8,084 nt of DNA from Xanthobacteraceae bacterium. GTDB lineage: Bacteria; Pseudomonadota; Alphaproteobacteria; Rhizobiales; Xanthobacteraceae. Under the pieces are notes generated by a model, which was not told the origin of the DNA, searched no databases, and saw nothing but the letters and a program-made list of their open reading frames with translations. A program made the position numbers and the translations under genes. Of the stretch, positions 1 through 7,701 are shown piece by piece (the stretch's first letter is position 1; each line of letters opens with the position of its first letter). The stretch spans positions 1 through 8,084 of the forward strand of contig JASHXZ010000019.1 in NCBI GenBank assembly GCA_030043285.1, read 5' to 3'.

Positions 1-879
1 CTCAACACCGCGTTCATGGGCGACGGTGCGGTGATCCGCATCGCCGCCGGCGCCACCATCGAGCGGCCGTTGCATCTGTGCTTTGTCGCCTCGCAAAAGC
101 CGGCCGCAAGTTTCGTACGCTCGCTGGTCGTCGCCGCGCCCGGCGCGCGCGCCATGCTGATCGAAAGCCATGAAGGCCCGTCCGGCAGCGATTATCAGGT
201 CAACGCGGTGCTCGAATTTGTTGTCGGCGACGGCGCCCATGTCGATCACGTCAAAGTCGTTGCCGAAGGCGCCGCGGCGCTGCATGTCTCGACGCTCGCC
301 GCGGCGGTCGGCGCCAAGGCGCGCTTCAACACGTTTACTTTCACCATGGGTGGCGCCGTGGTGCGCAACCAGATTTTCCTGAACTTCGACGGCAAGGACA
401 CCGTCGCCGGCATCCGCGGCGCCACGCTCATTCGTAACCGCCAGCACGCCGACACCACGCTGTTTGCCAACCACGTCGCCGGCGGCTGTCAGAGCCGCGA
501 AATGTTCAAGACCGTGCTCGACGACGAGGCGCACGGCGTGTTCCAGGGCCGCATCATCGTGCGCCGCGGCGCGCAGAAGACCGACGCCAAGATGATGACG
601 CAGGCGCTCCTCTTGTCCGACCGCGCCGAGGCCGACAACAAGCCGGAGCTCGAGATTTTCGCCGACGACGTGCAGTGCGGCCATGGCGCGACGTCCGGCG
701 CGCTCGACGAGGAGCTGAAATTCTATCTGATGGCGCGCGGCATTCCGGCGGCGGAGGCCGAGGCGCTGTTGATCCAGGCCTTCCTGGGCGAAGCCATCGA
801 GGGCATCGAGCACGCGGGTTTGCGCGAAGCGCTGATGGATTGCGCCGTCGGCTGGCTCAAGGCACGAGGCGGACGATGA
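1..879 (+). CDS. sufD: SufD, Fe-S cluster assembly scaffold subunit (5' partial)
   Basis: SufD is the subunit that pairs with SufB and the ATPase SufC in the cytosolic SufBC2D complex, where Fe-S clusters are built de novo. The frame is open from the first base (reads LNTAFM...), so the gene begins upstream; 292 residues are visible against roughly 420-440 for the family, so about a third (N-terminal helical part and start of the beta-helix) is missing. The beta-helix core (PF01458 family) is seen in segments such as GAHVDHVKVV and TLFANHVAGGCQSREMFKTV. Near the end, DDVQCGHGATSG holds the His that corresponds to E. coli SufD His360: it is followed by 64 residues here and 63 there, an alignment by eye. 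The C-terminal helical part (LKFYLMARGIPAAEAEALL) is typical. The stop overlaps the sufS start as ATGA, which suggests translational coupling. sufB and sufC are expected just upstream. The family is near certain; SufD rather than SufB is supported by the CGHGATSG motif and by its place before sufS. Confidence 0.95.
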   Translation, partial: LNTAFMGDGAVIRIAAGATIERPLHLCFVASQKPAASFVRSLVVAAPGARAMLIESHEGPSGSDYQVNAVLEFVVGDGAHVDHVKVVAEGAAALHVSTLAAAVGAKARFNTFTFTMGGAVVRNQIFLNFDGKDTVAGIRGATLIRNRQHADTTLFANHVAGGCQSREMFKTVLDDEAHGVFQGRIIVRRGAQKTDAKMMTQALLLSDRAEADNKPELEIFADDVQCGHGATSGALDEELKFYLMARGIPAAEAEALLIQAFLGEAIEGIEHAGLREALMDCAVGWLKARGGR

Positions 880-2138
880 GCACCGAAGCGCTCACGCAAC
901 ACCGTCCGGCGGCCGCGGCGGCGTACGATGTCGCGCGCATCCGCGCCGACTTTCCCATCCTGGCGACGCAGGTCTACGGCAAGCCGCTGGTTTATCTCGA
1001 CAACGCCGCGTCGGCGCAAAAGCCGCAGGCCGTGCTCGACCGGCTGCACCAGGCCTACACGACGCAATACGCCAACGTGCATCGCGGGCTGCATTACCTC
1101 GCCAACGAAGCGACCGAGGCCTACGAGCTGGCGCGCGAGAAGACTGCTGCATTTCTCAACGCCAAGCGCAAGGAAGAGATCGTCTTCACCCGCAACGCCA
1201 CCGAGGCCATCAACCTCGTCGCCTATACGTTCGGGCGCGAGCGCATCCGCGAAGGCGACGAGATCGTGCTCTCGATCATGGAGCACCATTCCAACATCGT
1301 GCCGTGGCATTTTCTGCGCGAGCGCCAGGGCGCCGTGCTCAAATGGGCGCCGGTCGACGACGAAGGCAATTTCCTCATCGACGAATTCGAAAAGCTGCTC
1401 ACGCCGCGCACCAGGCTGGTCGCGATCACGCAGATGTCCAACGTGCTCGGCACGCTGGTGCCGGTGAAGGACGTCACGCGCCTTGCGCATGATCGCGGCA
1501 TTCCGGTCCTGATCGATGGCGCGCAGGGCGCCGTGCACCTCGACGTCGACGTGCAGGACATCGACTGCGACTTTTATGCCTGCACCGGCCACAAGCTTTA
1601 CGGCCCGACCGGCATCGGCGTGCTGTACGGCAAGTACGCCCATCTCGAAGCCATGCCGCCATTCAACGGCGGCGGCGAGATGATTCGCGAGGTGTTTGAA
1701 GACCGCGTCATCTATGGCGAGCCGCCCCACAAATTCGAGGCCGGCACGCCGTCGATCGTGCAGGCGATCGGTTTAGGCGCGGCCATCGACTATGTGAACG
1801 CGGTCGGCAAGCCGCGCATCCGCAGCCATGAAGCCGACCTCGCGCGCTATGCCCACGAGCGGCTGCGCGAGATCAACTCGCTGCGCATTTTCGGCACCGC
1901 CAAGGGCAAAGGCCCGATCGTGTCGTTCGAAATGAAGGGCGCCCATCCGCACGACGTGGCGACCGTCATCGACCGCTCCGGCGTTGCAGTGCGCGCCGGC
2001 ACCCATTGCGTCATGCCGCTGCTCGCGCGGTTCGGCGTCACCGCGACCTGCCGCGCCTCGTTCGCCATGTACAATACGCGCGAGGAGGTGGACGTGCTGG
2101 CGCAAGCGCTCGTCAAGGCGCAGGATTTCTTCACATGA
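876..2138 (+). CDS. sufS: SufS, group II cysteine desulfurase
   Basis: This PLP-dependent enzyme converts L-cysteine to L-alanine and keeps the sulfur as an enzyme persulfide for SUF cluster assembly. The protein has 420 residues, normal for SufS. The ATG at 876 overlaps the sufD stop by four bases and has GAGG six bases upstream (866-869). Expected residues are present with a constant offset of 14 from E. coli SufS: His137 (MEHHSN), Asp214 (LIDGAQG), the PLP-binding Lys240 (CTGHKLYGPTG) and the catalytic persulfide Cys378 (RAGTHCVMPLL), followed by CRASFAMYNT. The THC and CRAS motifs mark the SufS/CsdA class (group II) rather than IscS/NifS. Group II enzymes usually need a sulfur acceptor such as SufE or SufU; none lies in the window. 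A selenocysteine lyase or CsdA-like role is the alternative, but the operon makes SufS by far the best call. Confidence 0.97.
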   Translation: MSTEALTQHRPAAAAAYDVARIRADFPILATQVYGKPLVYLDNAASAQKPQAVLDRLHQAYTTQYANVHRGLHYLANEATEAYELAREKTAAFLNAKRKEEIVFTRNATEAINLVAYTFGRERIREGDEIVLSIMEHHSNIVPWHFLRERQGAVLKWAPVDDEGNFLIDEFEKLLTPRTRLVAITQMSNVLGTLVPVKDVTRLAHDRGIPVLIDGAQGAVHLDVDVQDIDCDFYACTGHKLYGPTGIGVLYGKYAHLEAMPPFNGGGEMIREVFEDRVIYGEPPHKFEAGTPSIVQAIGLGAAIDYVNAVGKPRIRSHEADLARYAHERLREINSLRIFGTAKGKGPIVSFEMKGAHPHDVATVIDRSGVAVRAGTHCVMPLLARFGVTATCRASFAMYNTREEVDVLAQALVKAQDFFT

Positions 2139-2578
2139 GCGATGAAGCGAACAAGACTGTGTTGGATGAGACACCCGCTGGTGTCGCGGCGGCGCCTGGC
2201 GCTGCGTCGGATGCCGGTGTGCCGGGCGCAGCGGACGCCGCAGAGCGATCCTCCAACATTCCGCCGGACGAAATGGCGCGGTTGACCGACGAGATCATCG
2301 CCGCACTCAAGACGGTGTATGACCCGGAAATTCCGGCGGACATTTACGAGCTTGGCCTGATCTACAAAGTCGATATCGACGACGACCGCGCGGTGAAGAT
2401 CGACATGACGCTCACGACCCCGAACTGCCCGTCGGCAGCCGAGCTGCCGGGACAGGTCGAGAACGCGGTCGCCGGCGTCACCGGGGTGCGCGAAGCCAAG
2501 GTCGCCATCGTGTGGGATCCGCCGTGGGATCCAAGCCGCATGTCCGACGAGGCGCGCACCATGTTGGACATGTGGTGA
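2135..2578 (+). CDS. sufT: SufT-like DUF59/MIP18 Fe-S maturation protein
   Basis: A 147-residue protein of the MIP18 (DUF59) family, whose members help insert or transfer Fe-S clusters into target proteins; SUF-linked versions are called SufT. The ATG at 2135 overlaps the sufS stop by four bases, with AGGA nine bases upstream. The domain fills about residues 46-147: DPEIPADIYELGLIYKV (63-79) and TTPNCPSAAELP (95-105), with the conserved reactive Cys98, then WDPPWDPSRMSDEAR near the end, all hallmarks of the SUF-linked branch. Residues 1 to about 44 are an Ala/Pro/Gly-rich stretch without predicted structure, longer than a minimal DUF59 protein (about 100 residues) needs. Its position between sufS and sufA supports a role in cluster carriage or target maturation, but the exact step is not settled even in studied species. 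Confidence 0.93.
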   Translation: MSDEANKTVLDETPAGVAAAPGAASDAGVPGAADAAERSSNIPPDEMARLTDEIIAALKTVYDPEIPADIYELGLIYKVDIDDDRAVKIDMTLTTPNCPSAAELPGQVENAVAGVTGVREAKVAIVWDPPWDPSRMSDEARTMLDMW

Positions 2579-2603
2579 GTTCAGGGAGGATACTTGGTGT
2601 GAG

Positions 2604-2631
2604 TTGTGCGGTGGCAGTCAAATTCTTAAAT
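2604..2631 (+). promoter_or_regulatory. Possible internal promoter ahead of sufA (weak)
   Basis: The 90-base gap between sufT and sufA has TTGTGC (2604-2609), a 16-base spacer and TTAAAT (2626-2631). The -10 matches TATAAT at four of six bases and the -35 at only three of six. The AT-rich patch around 2618-2634 stands out from the GC-rich surroundings. This could let sufA be expressed apart from the upstream genes, but chance is a real alternative. Confidence 0.2.
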
Positions 2632-2668
2632 CAAGCAGACGATCAGAGGCAACGTTAGGAGACGCGAA

Positions 2669-3046
2669 ATGGCCGCTCCTCGGCCGAGACCTCAAGTGAT
2701 GCGGCTCACCGATGCCGCGGCCGACCGCATCAAGGCGGTGATGGCGAAGACCGACCGGCCGATCGCGGCCGTTCGCGTCGGCGTCAAGAATGGCGGCTGC
2801 GCCGGCATGAGCTACTACATGGAATATGCCGAGAAGGTCGATCCGCTCGACGAGGTGATCGAGGACAAGGGCGTGCGCATCCTGGTCGATCCCAAGGCGG
2901 TAATGTTCCTGCTCGGCACCGAGATGGACTACAGGGTGGAAAAACTCTCGGCACAGTTCGTGTTCAACAATCCGAACCAGACCGCGGCCTGCGGCTGCGG
3001 CGAGTCGGTGCAGCTCGAGCCGGCCGCGGGGGCGGCCGGCGCCTGA
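2669..3046 (+). CDS. sufA: SufA, A-type (HesB/IscA) Fe-S carrier
   Basis: A-type carriers accept Fe-S clusters from the SufBCD scaffold and hand them to apoproteins in the cytosol. The 125-residue protein has the three cluster-binding cysteines of the HesB/IscA fold: Cys44 in NGGCAGMSYYMEY, and Cys108 and Cys110 in AACGCGES. The segments RVGVKNGGCAG and FVFNNPNQTAACGCGES are typical. The ATG at 2669 is preceded by TAGGAG (2656-2661). The N-terminus has about 10 extra residues rich in Pro/Arg, and the C-terminus ends in an Ala/Gly-rich tail after the fold. It is the last gene of the SUF cluster, 90 bases after sufT, and ends 11 bases before the stop of the converging GGDEF gene. The family is certain; SufA is chosen over IscA or ErpA from the operon. 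Confidence 0.94.
   Translation: MAAPRPRPQVMRLTDAAADRIKAVMAKTDRPIAAVRVGVKNGGCAGMSYYMEYAEKVDPLDEVIEDKGVRILVDPKAVMFLLGTEMDYRVEKLSAQFVFNNPNQTAACGCGESVQLEPAAGAAGA
3019..3040. terminator. Strong GC hairpin at the sufA/GGDEF convergent junction
   Basis: A perfect inverted repeat, GCCGGCCGC (3019-3027) and GCGGCCGGC (3032-3040), leaves a loop of four G. It lies inside the last codons of sufA, just before the two convergent stop codons. A nine-base all-GC stem there could slow or stop transcription from either side, but no T-tract follows on either strand, so it is not a textbook intrinsic terminator. The repeat also encodes the Ala/Gly tail of SufA, so codon bias could explain part of it. Confidence 0.3.
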
Positions 3047-3057
3047 TGGCAGCCGGC

Positions 3058-4137
3058 TCAGGCGACGCGCGCCGCGGGTGAACCCTGGTTGCCGGCCTCC
3101 GCCTCGGGATCGGTCTCGCAGATCACGCGGTTGCGGCCGTTGCGCTTGGCGGCGTAGAGGCACTTGTCGGCGCGCTCGATCAGCGATTGCGGCGTGTCGC
3201 TGCGGCGCAGGAGCGCGACGCCGACCGAAAGCGTCACGCGGCCGAGACGCTCACCGCTCGACCGCTTCATCAGTTCCTTGGCCATCACCGCGCGGCGGAT
3301 CTGATCGGCCACATTGATCGCCGAGCGCAGCACCGTACCCGGCAGCGCAATGACGAATTCCTCGCCGCCATAGCGTGCGGCGATGTCGTGGTCCTTGACG
3401 TTCTGCTTGATCGATTGCGCCACCAGCCGCAACACCTGGTCGCCGGTCTGATGGCCGAATTTGTCGTTGAACAGCTTGAAATGGTCGACGTCGGCCATCA
3501 ACAGCGACAGCGGCTCATTTTTTTCCTTGGCCTCGGCGATCGCCTTGACCAGCGCGTTGTCGAACAGTTTGCGGTTGGCGAGCCCGGTCAGCGCGTCGGT
3601 CTGGCTTTCGGTGCGGACCACCGCCAGGTTTTGCTGCAGCTGCTCGATTTCCTGTCTGGAAGCCGAAAGGCTCGATTCGAGCTTCTTGTTGTTGACCTCC
3701 ATCTCCCGGGTGCCTTCGATCAGGCGCTCGATCACCGCGCGCAGCGTCTCGCGATCGCCGGTTCCGGCGAGCTTGGCGGAGGCATCGGCCAGGCTTTCCG
3801 AGTAGCTGGTGGTCGAGCCGGATGCGGCGTCGATCATTGCCAGCACCTGCTTGATCTCGTCGAGCACGCGCGAGCCGACCGTATCGACGCTGTCGGTGAC
3901 GCGGGTGGTGGCGATGTAGGTGTCGTAGATCTGCTCGAGCTCGGCGTCGGCGAGGGTGTGTTTCTGATCCAGCGCCTTGTTGATCGCGCCGTTGAGCGCC
4001 GGATTGTAGCCGGTCGCGTAATGATACCAGATCGAGAAATTGCGCGGCGTGGCCGGCTCTGCCAGGGCCCGAATTTGATTAAGCGCGACTTGAGCGAAAG
4101 CGAGGGTTCGCTCGTGCTCGTCGCGGGGCACGGTCAT
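3058..4137 (-). CDS. GGDEF diguanylate cyclase, soluble, with N-terminal helical region
   Basis: Diguanylate cyclases make c-di-GMP from two GTP and so shift cells between motile and attached states. The 359-residue protein has a full GGDEF domain at about 178-340: DALTGLANRK (181-190), the metal/nucleotide segment DVDHFKLFND (216-225), active-site GGEEF (257-261) and the closing ADKCLYAAKRNGRNRV. The active site looks intact, so activity is expected. The inhibitory I-site, normally RxxD five residues before GGEEF, reads KDHD (248-251), so product inhibition may be weakened. Residues 1-140 are soluble and mostly helical (segment NFSIWYHYATGYNPALNGAI), with a probable coiled coil at about 130-178 that could help dimerisation; no transmembrane segment or signal peptide is visible. 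The ATG at 4137 has GGAG eight bases upstream (complement of 4146-4149). It lies 147 bases downstream of the helicase gene on the same strand. The signal sensed by the N-terminal part is unknown. Confidence 0.95.
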   Translation of the reverse strand: MTVPRDEHERTLAFAQVALNQIRALAEPATPRNFSIWYHYATGYNPALNGAINKALDQKHTLADAELEQIYDTYIATTRVTDSVDTVGSRVLDEIKQVLAMIDAASGSTTSYSESLADASAKLAGTGDRETLRAVIERLIEGTREMEVNNKKLESSLSASRQEIEQLQQNLAVVRTESQTDALTGLANRKLFDNALVKAIAEAKEKNEPLSLLMADVDHFKLFNDKFGHQTGDQVLRLVAQSIKQNVKDHDIAARYGGEEFVIALPGTVLRSAINVADQIRRAVMAKELMKRSSGERLGRVTLSVGVALLRRSDTPQSLIERADKCLYAAKRNGRNRVICETDPEAEAGNQGSPAARVA

Positions 4138-4173
4138 CGCGGGATCTCCGGTCGCACGAGACGATGGTCGTCG

Positions 4174-4193
4174 CCGCGACGGGGCCGTCGCGG
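4174..4193. other. Inverted repeat between helicase and GGDEF genes
   Basis: CCGCGAC (4174-4180) and GTCGCGG (4187-4193) form a perfect seven-base stem with a six-base GGGGCC loop. On the minus-strand transcript it sits downstream of the helicase stop and about 25 bases before the ribosome binding site of the GGDEF gene. No T-tract follows, so it is either a leader hairpin for the cyclase mRNA, a factor-dependent terminator element, or chance in GC-rich DNA. Confidence 0.3.
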
Positions 4194-4284
4194 TCAGACA
4201 GCGACCCTAGGAGATAGCCGTGAACGAGCGGTAAACGGTTGTGAGGCCGGGTAACGCGCAACCGGCGAGCAGGCGCGCTGGGCT

Positions 4285-5676
<1,392 letters not shown>

Positions 5677-5764
5677 AAACCCTCGTGTCGGCACCGGCCC
5701 GCGGTGCAAAATTTCAACAATGACCAGAAGAAACGCGCCGGGCGGCGAATCTGCCTAGCCTTCG

Positions 5765-5776
5765 GTTGCCGGCAAC
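5765..5776. repeat. Perfect 12-bp palindrome in the helicase/hydrolase divergent region
   Basis: GTTGCCGGCAAC is identical to its own reverse complement. It overlaps the -10 and likely transcription start of the candidate helicase promoter, where a repressor operator would act. No regulator gene is adjacent, so its role is unknown; a chance palindrome in GC-rich DNA is possible. Confidence 0.4.
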
Positions 5777-5801
5777 ATATGGTCTAATCCCCGAAAGTCA
5801 A
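5774..5801 (-). promoter_or_regulatory. Candidate sigma-70-type promoter for the helicase gene
   Basis: On the minus strand TTGACT (complement of 5796-5801) and TATGTT (complement of 5774-5779) are separated by 16 bases. The -35 matches five of six consensus bases and the -10 four of six. Transcription would begin near 5767 and leave a leader of about 90 bases before the ATG at 5676. The site overlaps the palindrome at 5765-5776. Confidence 0.4.
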
Positions 5802-5807
5802 CGGCAA

Positions 5808-5836
5808 TTGCCTCGCCGCAACGCACTAAGTTAAAC
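5808..5836 (+). promoter_or_regulatory. Possible promoter for the alpha/beta hydrolase gene (weak)
   Basis: TTGCCT (5808-5813), a 17-base spacer and TTAAAC (5831-5836) lie 35 bases before the hydrolase ATG. The -10 matches the consensus at only three positions. It is proposed because the gene is divergent from the helicase and needs a promoter in this region. Confidence 0.2.
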
Positions 5837-5851
5837 AGATTCCTTCACTTT

Positions 5852-5863
5852 CTCCTGATGGAG
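5852..5863 (+). promoter_or_regulatory. Ribosome binding site within a small hairpin
   Basis: GGAG (5860-5863), eight bases before the hydrolase ATG, can pair with CTCC at 5852-5855 across a TGAT loop. The GGAG decides the start at 5872. The four-base stem is weak and may have little effect on translation. Confidence 0.35.
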
Positions 5864-5871
5864 CCGTCGCC

Positions 5872-6585
5872 ATGCCAGCTTCCGCCGCCGATCCCTTGCC
5901 TGTCGTCCTGGTTCCCGGGCTGAGCTGCTCGGCCCGTCTCTATGCCGACCAGATACCGGTCCTGTGGCAGTTCGGCCCGGTGACGGTTGCCGACCATCGC
6001 CGCGACGACAGCATGGCGGCGATCGCCGGCCGCGTTCTCGCCGCCGCGCCGCCGCGCTTTGCGCTCGCCGGCCTGTCCATGGGCGGCTATATCGCCTTCG
6101 AAATTCTCCGCCAGGCGCCGGACCGCGTCGCCAAGCTCGCGCTGCTCGATACCGGAGCCGGTTCCGAAGTGCCGGAGCGCACCGCGCAGCGCAAGCCGCT
6201 GATGCAATTGGCTCAGCAGGGCCGCTTCGCCGAAATCACCGACGATCAGTTTCCGCTGTTGGTGCATCGCGCGCGTCATGGCGACGCGGCGCTCAAAGCG
6301 ATCGTGCGGACCATGAACGAAGAGACCGGGCCGGAAGCCTATTGCCGGCAGCAGCAGGCCATCATCGGGCGATCGGATTCGCGGCCCGGCCTCGCGGCGA
6401 TTGCCTGCCCGACGCTTGTTCTTGTCGGCGATGACGATCAACTGACGCCGCCTGCGCTGGCGCGGGTGATGGCTGAAGGCATCCGCGGCGCCCGGCTCGT
6501 CGTCGTGCCGGAGTGCGGTCATTTGTCGACCCTGGAACGGCCGCAGGCAGTTAACGAGGCTTTGGTCGACTGGATGCGCTGGTGA
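5872..6585 (+). CDS. Alpha/beta hydrolase (esterase-like), substrate unknown
   Basis: A compact 237-residue cytosolic alpha/beta-hydrolase fold protein. The catalytic triad can be read directly: nucleophile Ser69 in the elbow GLSMGG (67-72), acid Asp189 in VGDDDQLTP, and His217 in PECGHLS. The oxyanion-hole strand is VVLVPGLSCS (11-20), close to the HGxP region of the family. The cap between about residues 98 and 175 is short and helical. There is no signal peptide. The ATG at 5872 follows GGAG at 5860. Likely reactions are hydrolysis of esters, lactones or thioesters, but the sequence does not say which. It is divergent from the helicase and 124 bases upstream of the Bug receptor gene on the same strand; a shared pathway cannot be concluded from that. 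Haloalkane dehalogenase is unlikely because the nucleophile is Ser, not Asp. Confidence 0.9.
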   Translation: MPASAADPLPVVLVPGLSCSARLYADQIPVLWQFGPVTVADHRRDDSMAAIAGRVLAAAPPRFALAGLSMGGYIAFEILRQAPDRVAKLALLDTGAGSEVPERTAQRKPLMQLAQQGRFAEITDDQFPLLVHRARHGDAALKAIVRTMNEETGPEAYCRQQQAIIGRSDSRPGLAAIACPTLVLVGDDDQLTPPALARVMAEGIRGARLVVVPECGHLSTLERPQAVNEALVDWMRW

Positions 6586-6615
6586 GGCGCGCATCAGATC
6601 GGCGATGCGGGGCAG

Positions 6616-6640
6616 GCTTGCCGCAGGGCAGGGTGCAAGC
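6616..6640 (+). other. Inverted repeat between hydrolase and Bug receptor genes
   Basis: GCTTGC (6616-6621) and GCAAGC (6635-6640) can form a six-base stem with a 13-base loop, 30 bases after the hydrolase stop. It is followed by alternating GC and only three T, so a terminator role is weakly supported. Confidence 0.2.
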
Positions 6641-6709
6641 GCGCGCGTTTGTGCTAACGGTCCCGGCGCTTTTGGGCAGAAAGGGTTGAGTGCAGGAATG
6701 GAGACGTCG

Positions 6710-7684
6710 ATGCGAATGGTGACCCGCGCAGCGCTTGCCGCGCTTGTGCTGTTGGCTGCGGCAGCTGCGCCGGCCGCGGCACAGACCGATTATCCGACCA
6801 AGCCGATCCGGATGGTCGTCGGCTTCGCGGCCGGCGGCGGCAACGACATTTTCGCCCGCCTGGTTGGCGCCAAGCTCGGCGACATTCTCGGCCGACAGGT
6901 GGTGGTGGAGAACAAGCCTGGCGCCGCCGGCCGGCTGTCGGCCGAATACGTCGCGCATCAGGCGGCCGACGGCTACACGCTCCTGGTCGGCGCCAGCGGC
7001 GCCATGTCGATCGGCCCGGCGATCTACTCCGACCTGCAGTATCAAACAAACAAGACCTTCACGCCGATCGGCATGATCGCCAACTTTCCCTTGATCATGG
7101 TGATCAGCGCCGACAATCCATCCAAGGACCTCAAGGAATTCGTCGAATGGATGAAGCAGCATCCCGACAAGGCGAACTACGCCACCTCCTCGCCGGCCTT
7201 CACCATCGCTACCGAGCTGTTGAAGCTGAAGACCGGCATGCCCGGCACCGCCATTCCCTACAAGAGCAGCAATGAAATGAACCTGAGCGTCATCAGCGGG
7301 CAGACCGCGATGACCATTGCGGACGGTCCGCCGACCGTGCCGCAGGTCAAGGGCGGCAAGGAAAGGGCGCTCGCGGTGACCGGAAAGGAACGCGCGGCCG
7401 AGCTGCCCGACGTGCCGACCATGACCGAAGCGGGCTATCCGGGAGTGGAAGTGAACCTGTGGAGCGGCGTCTTTGCAGCCACGGCCACGCCGCCGGCGAT
7501 CGTCGACAAGCTACGGAAGGCGTTCGCACAAAGCATCACCGATCCTGGCGTGGCGCAAAAGCTGCGCGCGCTTGCGGTCAATCCGGGCGGCGCGTCGCCT
7601 GAGGAATTCCGCCGCATCATCGACGGCGACATCGCCAAATACCGCGACGTCGTCCAGGCCGCGCATCTGAAGTTCGAGGACTGA
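6710..7684 (+). CDS. Bug (TctC-like) periplasmic solute-binding protein
   Basis: Bug proteins are periplasmic receptors that bind small ligands, often carboxylates, and in some cases deliver them to tripartite tricarboxylate (TctAB) transporters. From the ATG at 6710 the protein has 324 residues, normal for the family. A Sec signal peptide is clear: MRMVTR, a hydrophobic Ala/Leu core, then APAAA|QTDYP with likely cleavage near residue 24. Family motifs follow: YPTKPIRMVVGFAAGGGNDIFAR (28-50), VVVENKPGAAGRLSAEYVA (64-82), NYATSSP (156-162), RALAVTGKERAAELPDVPT (219-237) and TEAGYPGVEVNLWSGVFA (239-256). I prefer 6710 because GGAG lies six bases upstream (6700-6703); ATG at 6698 would add four residues, and ATG at 6605 would put 35 residues ahead of the signal peptide. 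No TctA or TctB gene is present, so this is an orphan receptor, common in this family. The ligand cannot be inferred. Confidence 0.93.
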   Translation: MRMVTRAALAALVLLAAAAAPAAAQTDYPTKPIRMVVGFAAGGGNDIFARLVGAKLGDILGRQVVVENKPGAAGRLSAEYVAHQAADGYTLLVGASGAMSIGPAIYSDLQYQTNKTFTPIGMIANFPLIMVISADNPSKDLKEFVEWMKQHPDKANYATSSPAFTIATELLKLKTGMPGTAIPYKSSNEMNLSVISGQTAMTIADGPPTVPQVKGGKERALAVTGKERAAELPDVPTMTEAGYPGVEVNLWSGVFAATATPPAIVDKLRKAFAQSITDPGVAQKLRALAVNPGGASPEEFRRIIDGDIAKYRDVVQAAHLKFED

Positions 7685-7701
7685 AAGCCCCCGCTTTCGT
7701 A

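Noticed and set aside
675..875. Upstream extension of the sufS frame
   Set aside because: The extra residues are sufD sequence read out of frame; the ATG at 876 with its ribosome binding site and ATGA overlap gives a normal SufS length.
723..1730. A 335-codon open frame on the minus strand opposite sufS
   Set aside because: It is antisense to sufS and the end of sufD, has no recognisable domain, and its length is explained by codon bias.
3187..4254. A 355-codon open frame on the plus strand opposite the GGDEF gene
   Set aside because: The GGDEF frame on the other strand has complete domain motifs; this is its shadow.
4236..4264. CGGTTG/CAACCG inverted repeat after the helicase stop as an intrinsic terminator
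   Set aside because: The stem is only six bases with a 17-base loop and three T after it, too weak to call.
5677..5709. TTG start that would lengthen the helicase by 11 residues
   Set aside because: The added residues are not family-like, and the ATG at 5676 gives the usual MSFSHLGL start.
5845..6594. A minus-strand open frame opposite the alpha/beta hydrolase
   Set aside because: The plus-strand frame has a full catalytic triad; the opposite frame has no recognisable content.
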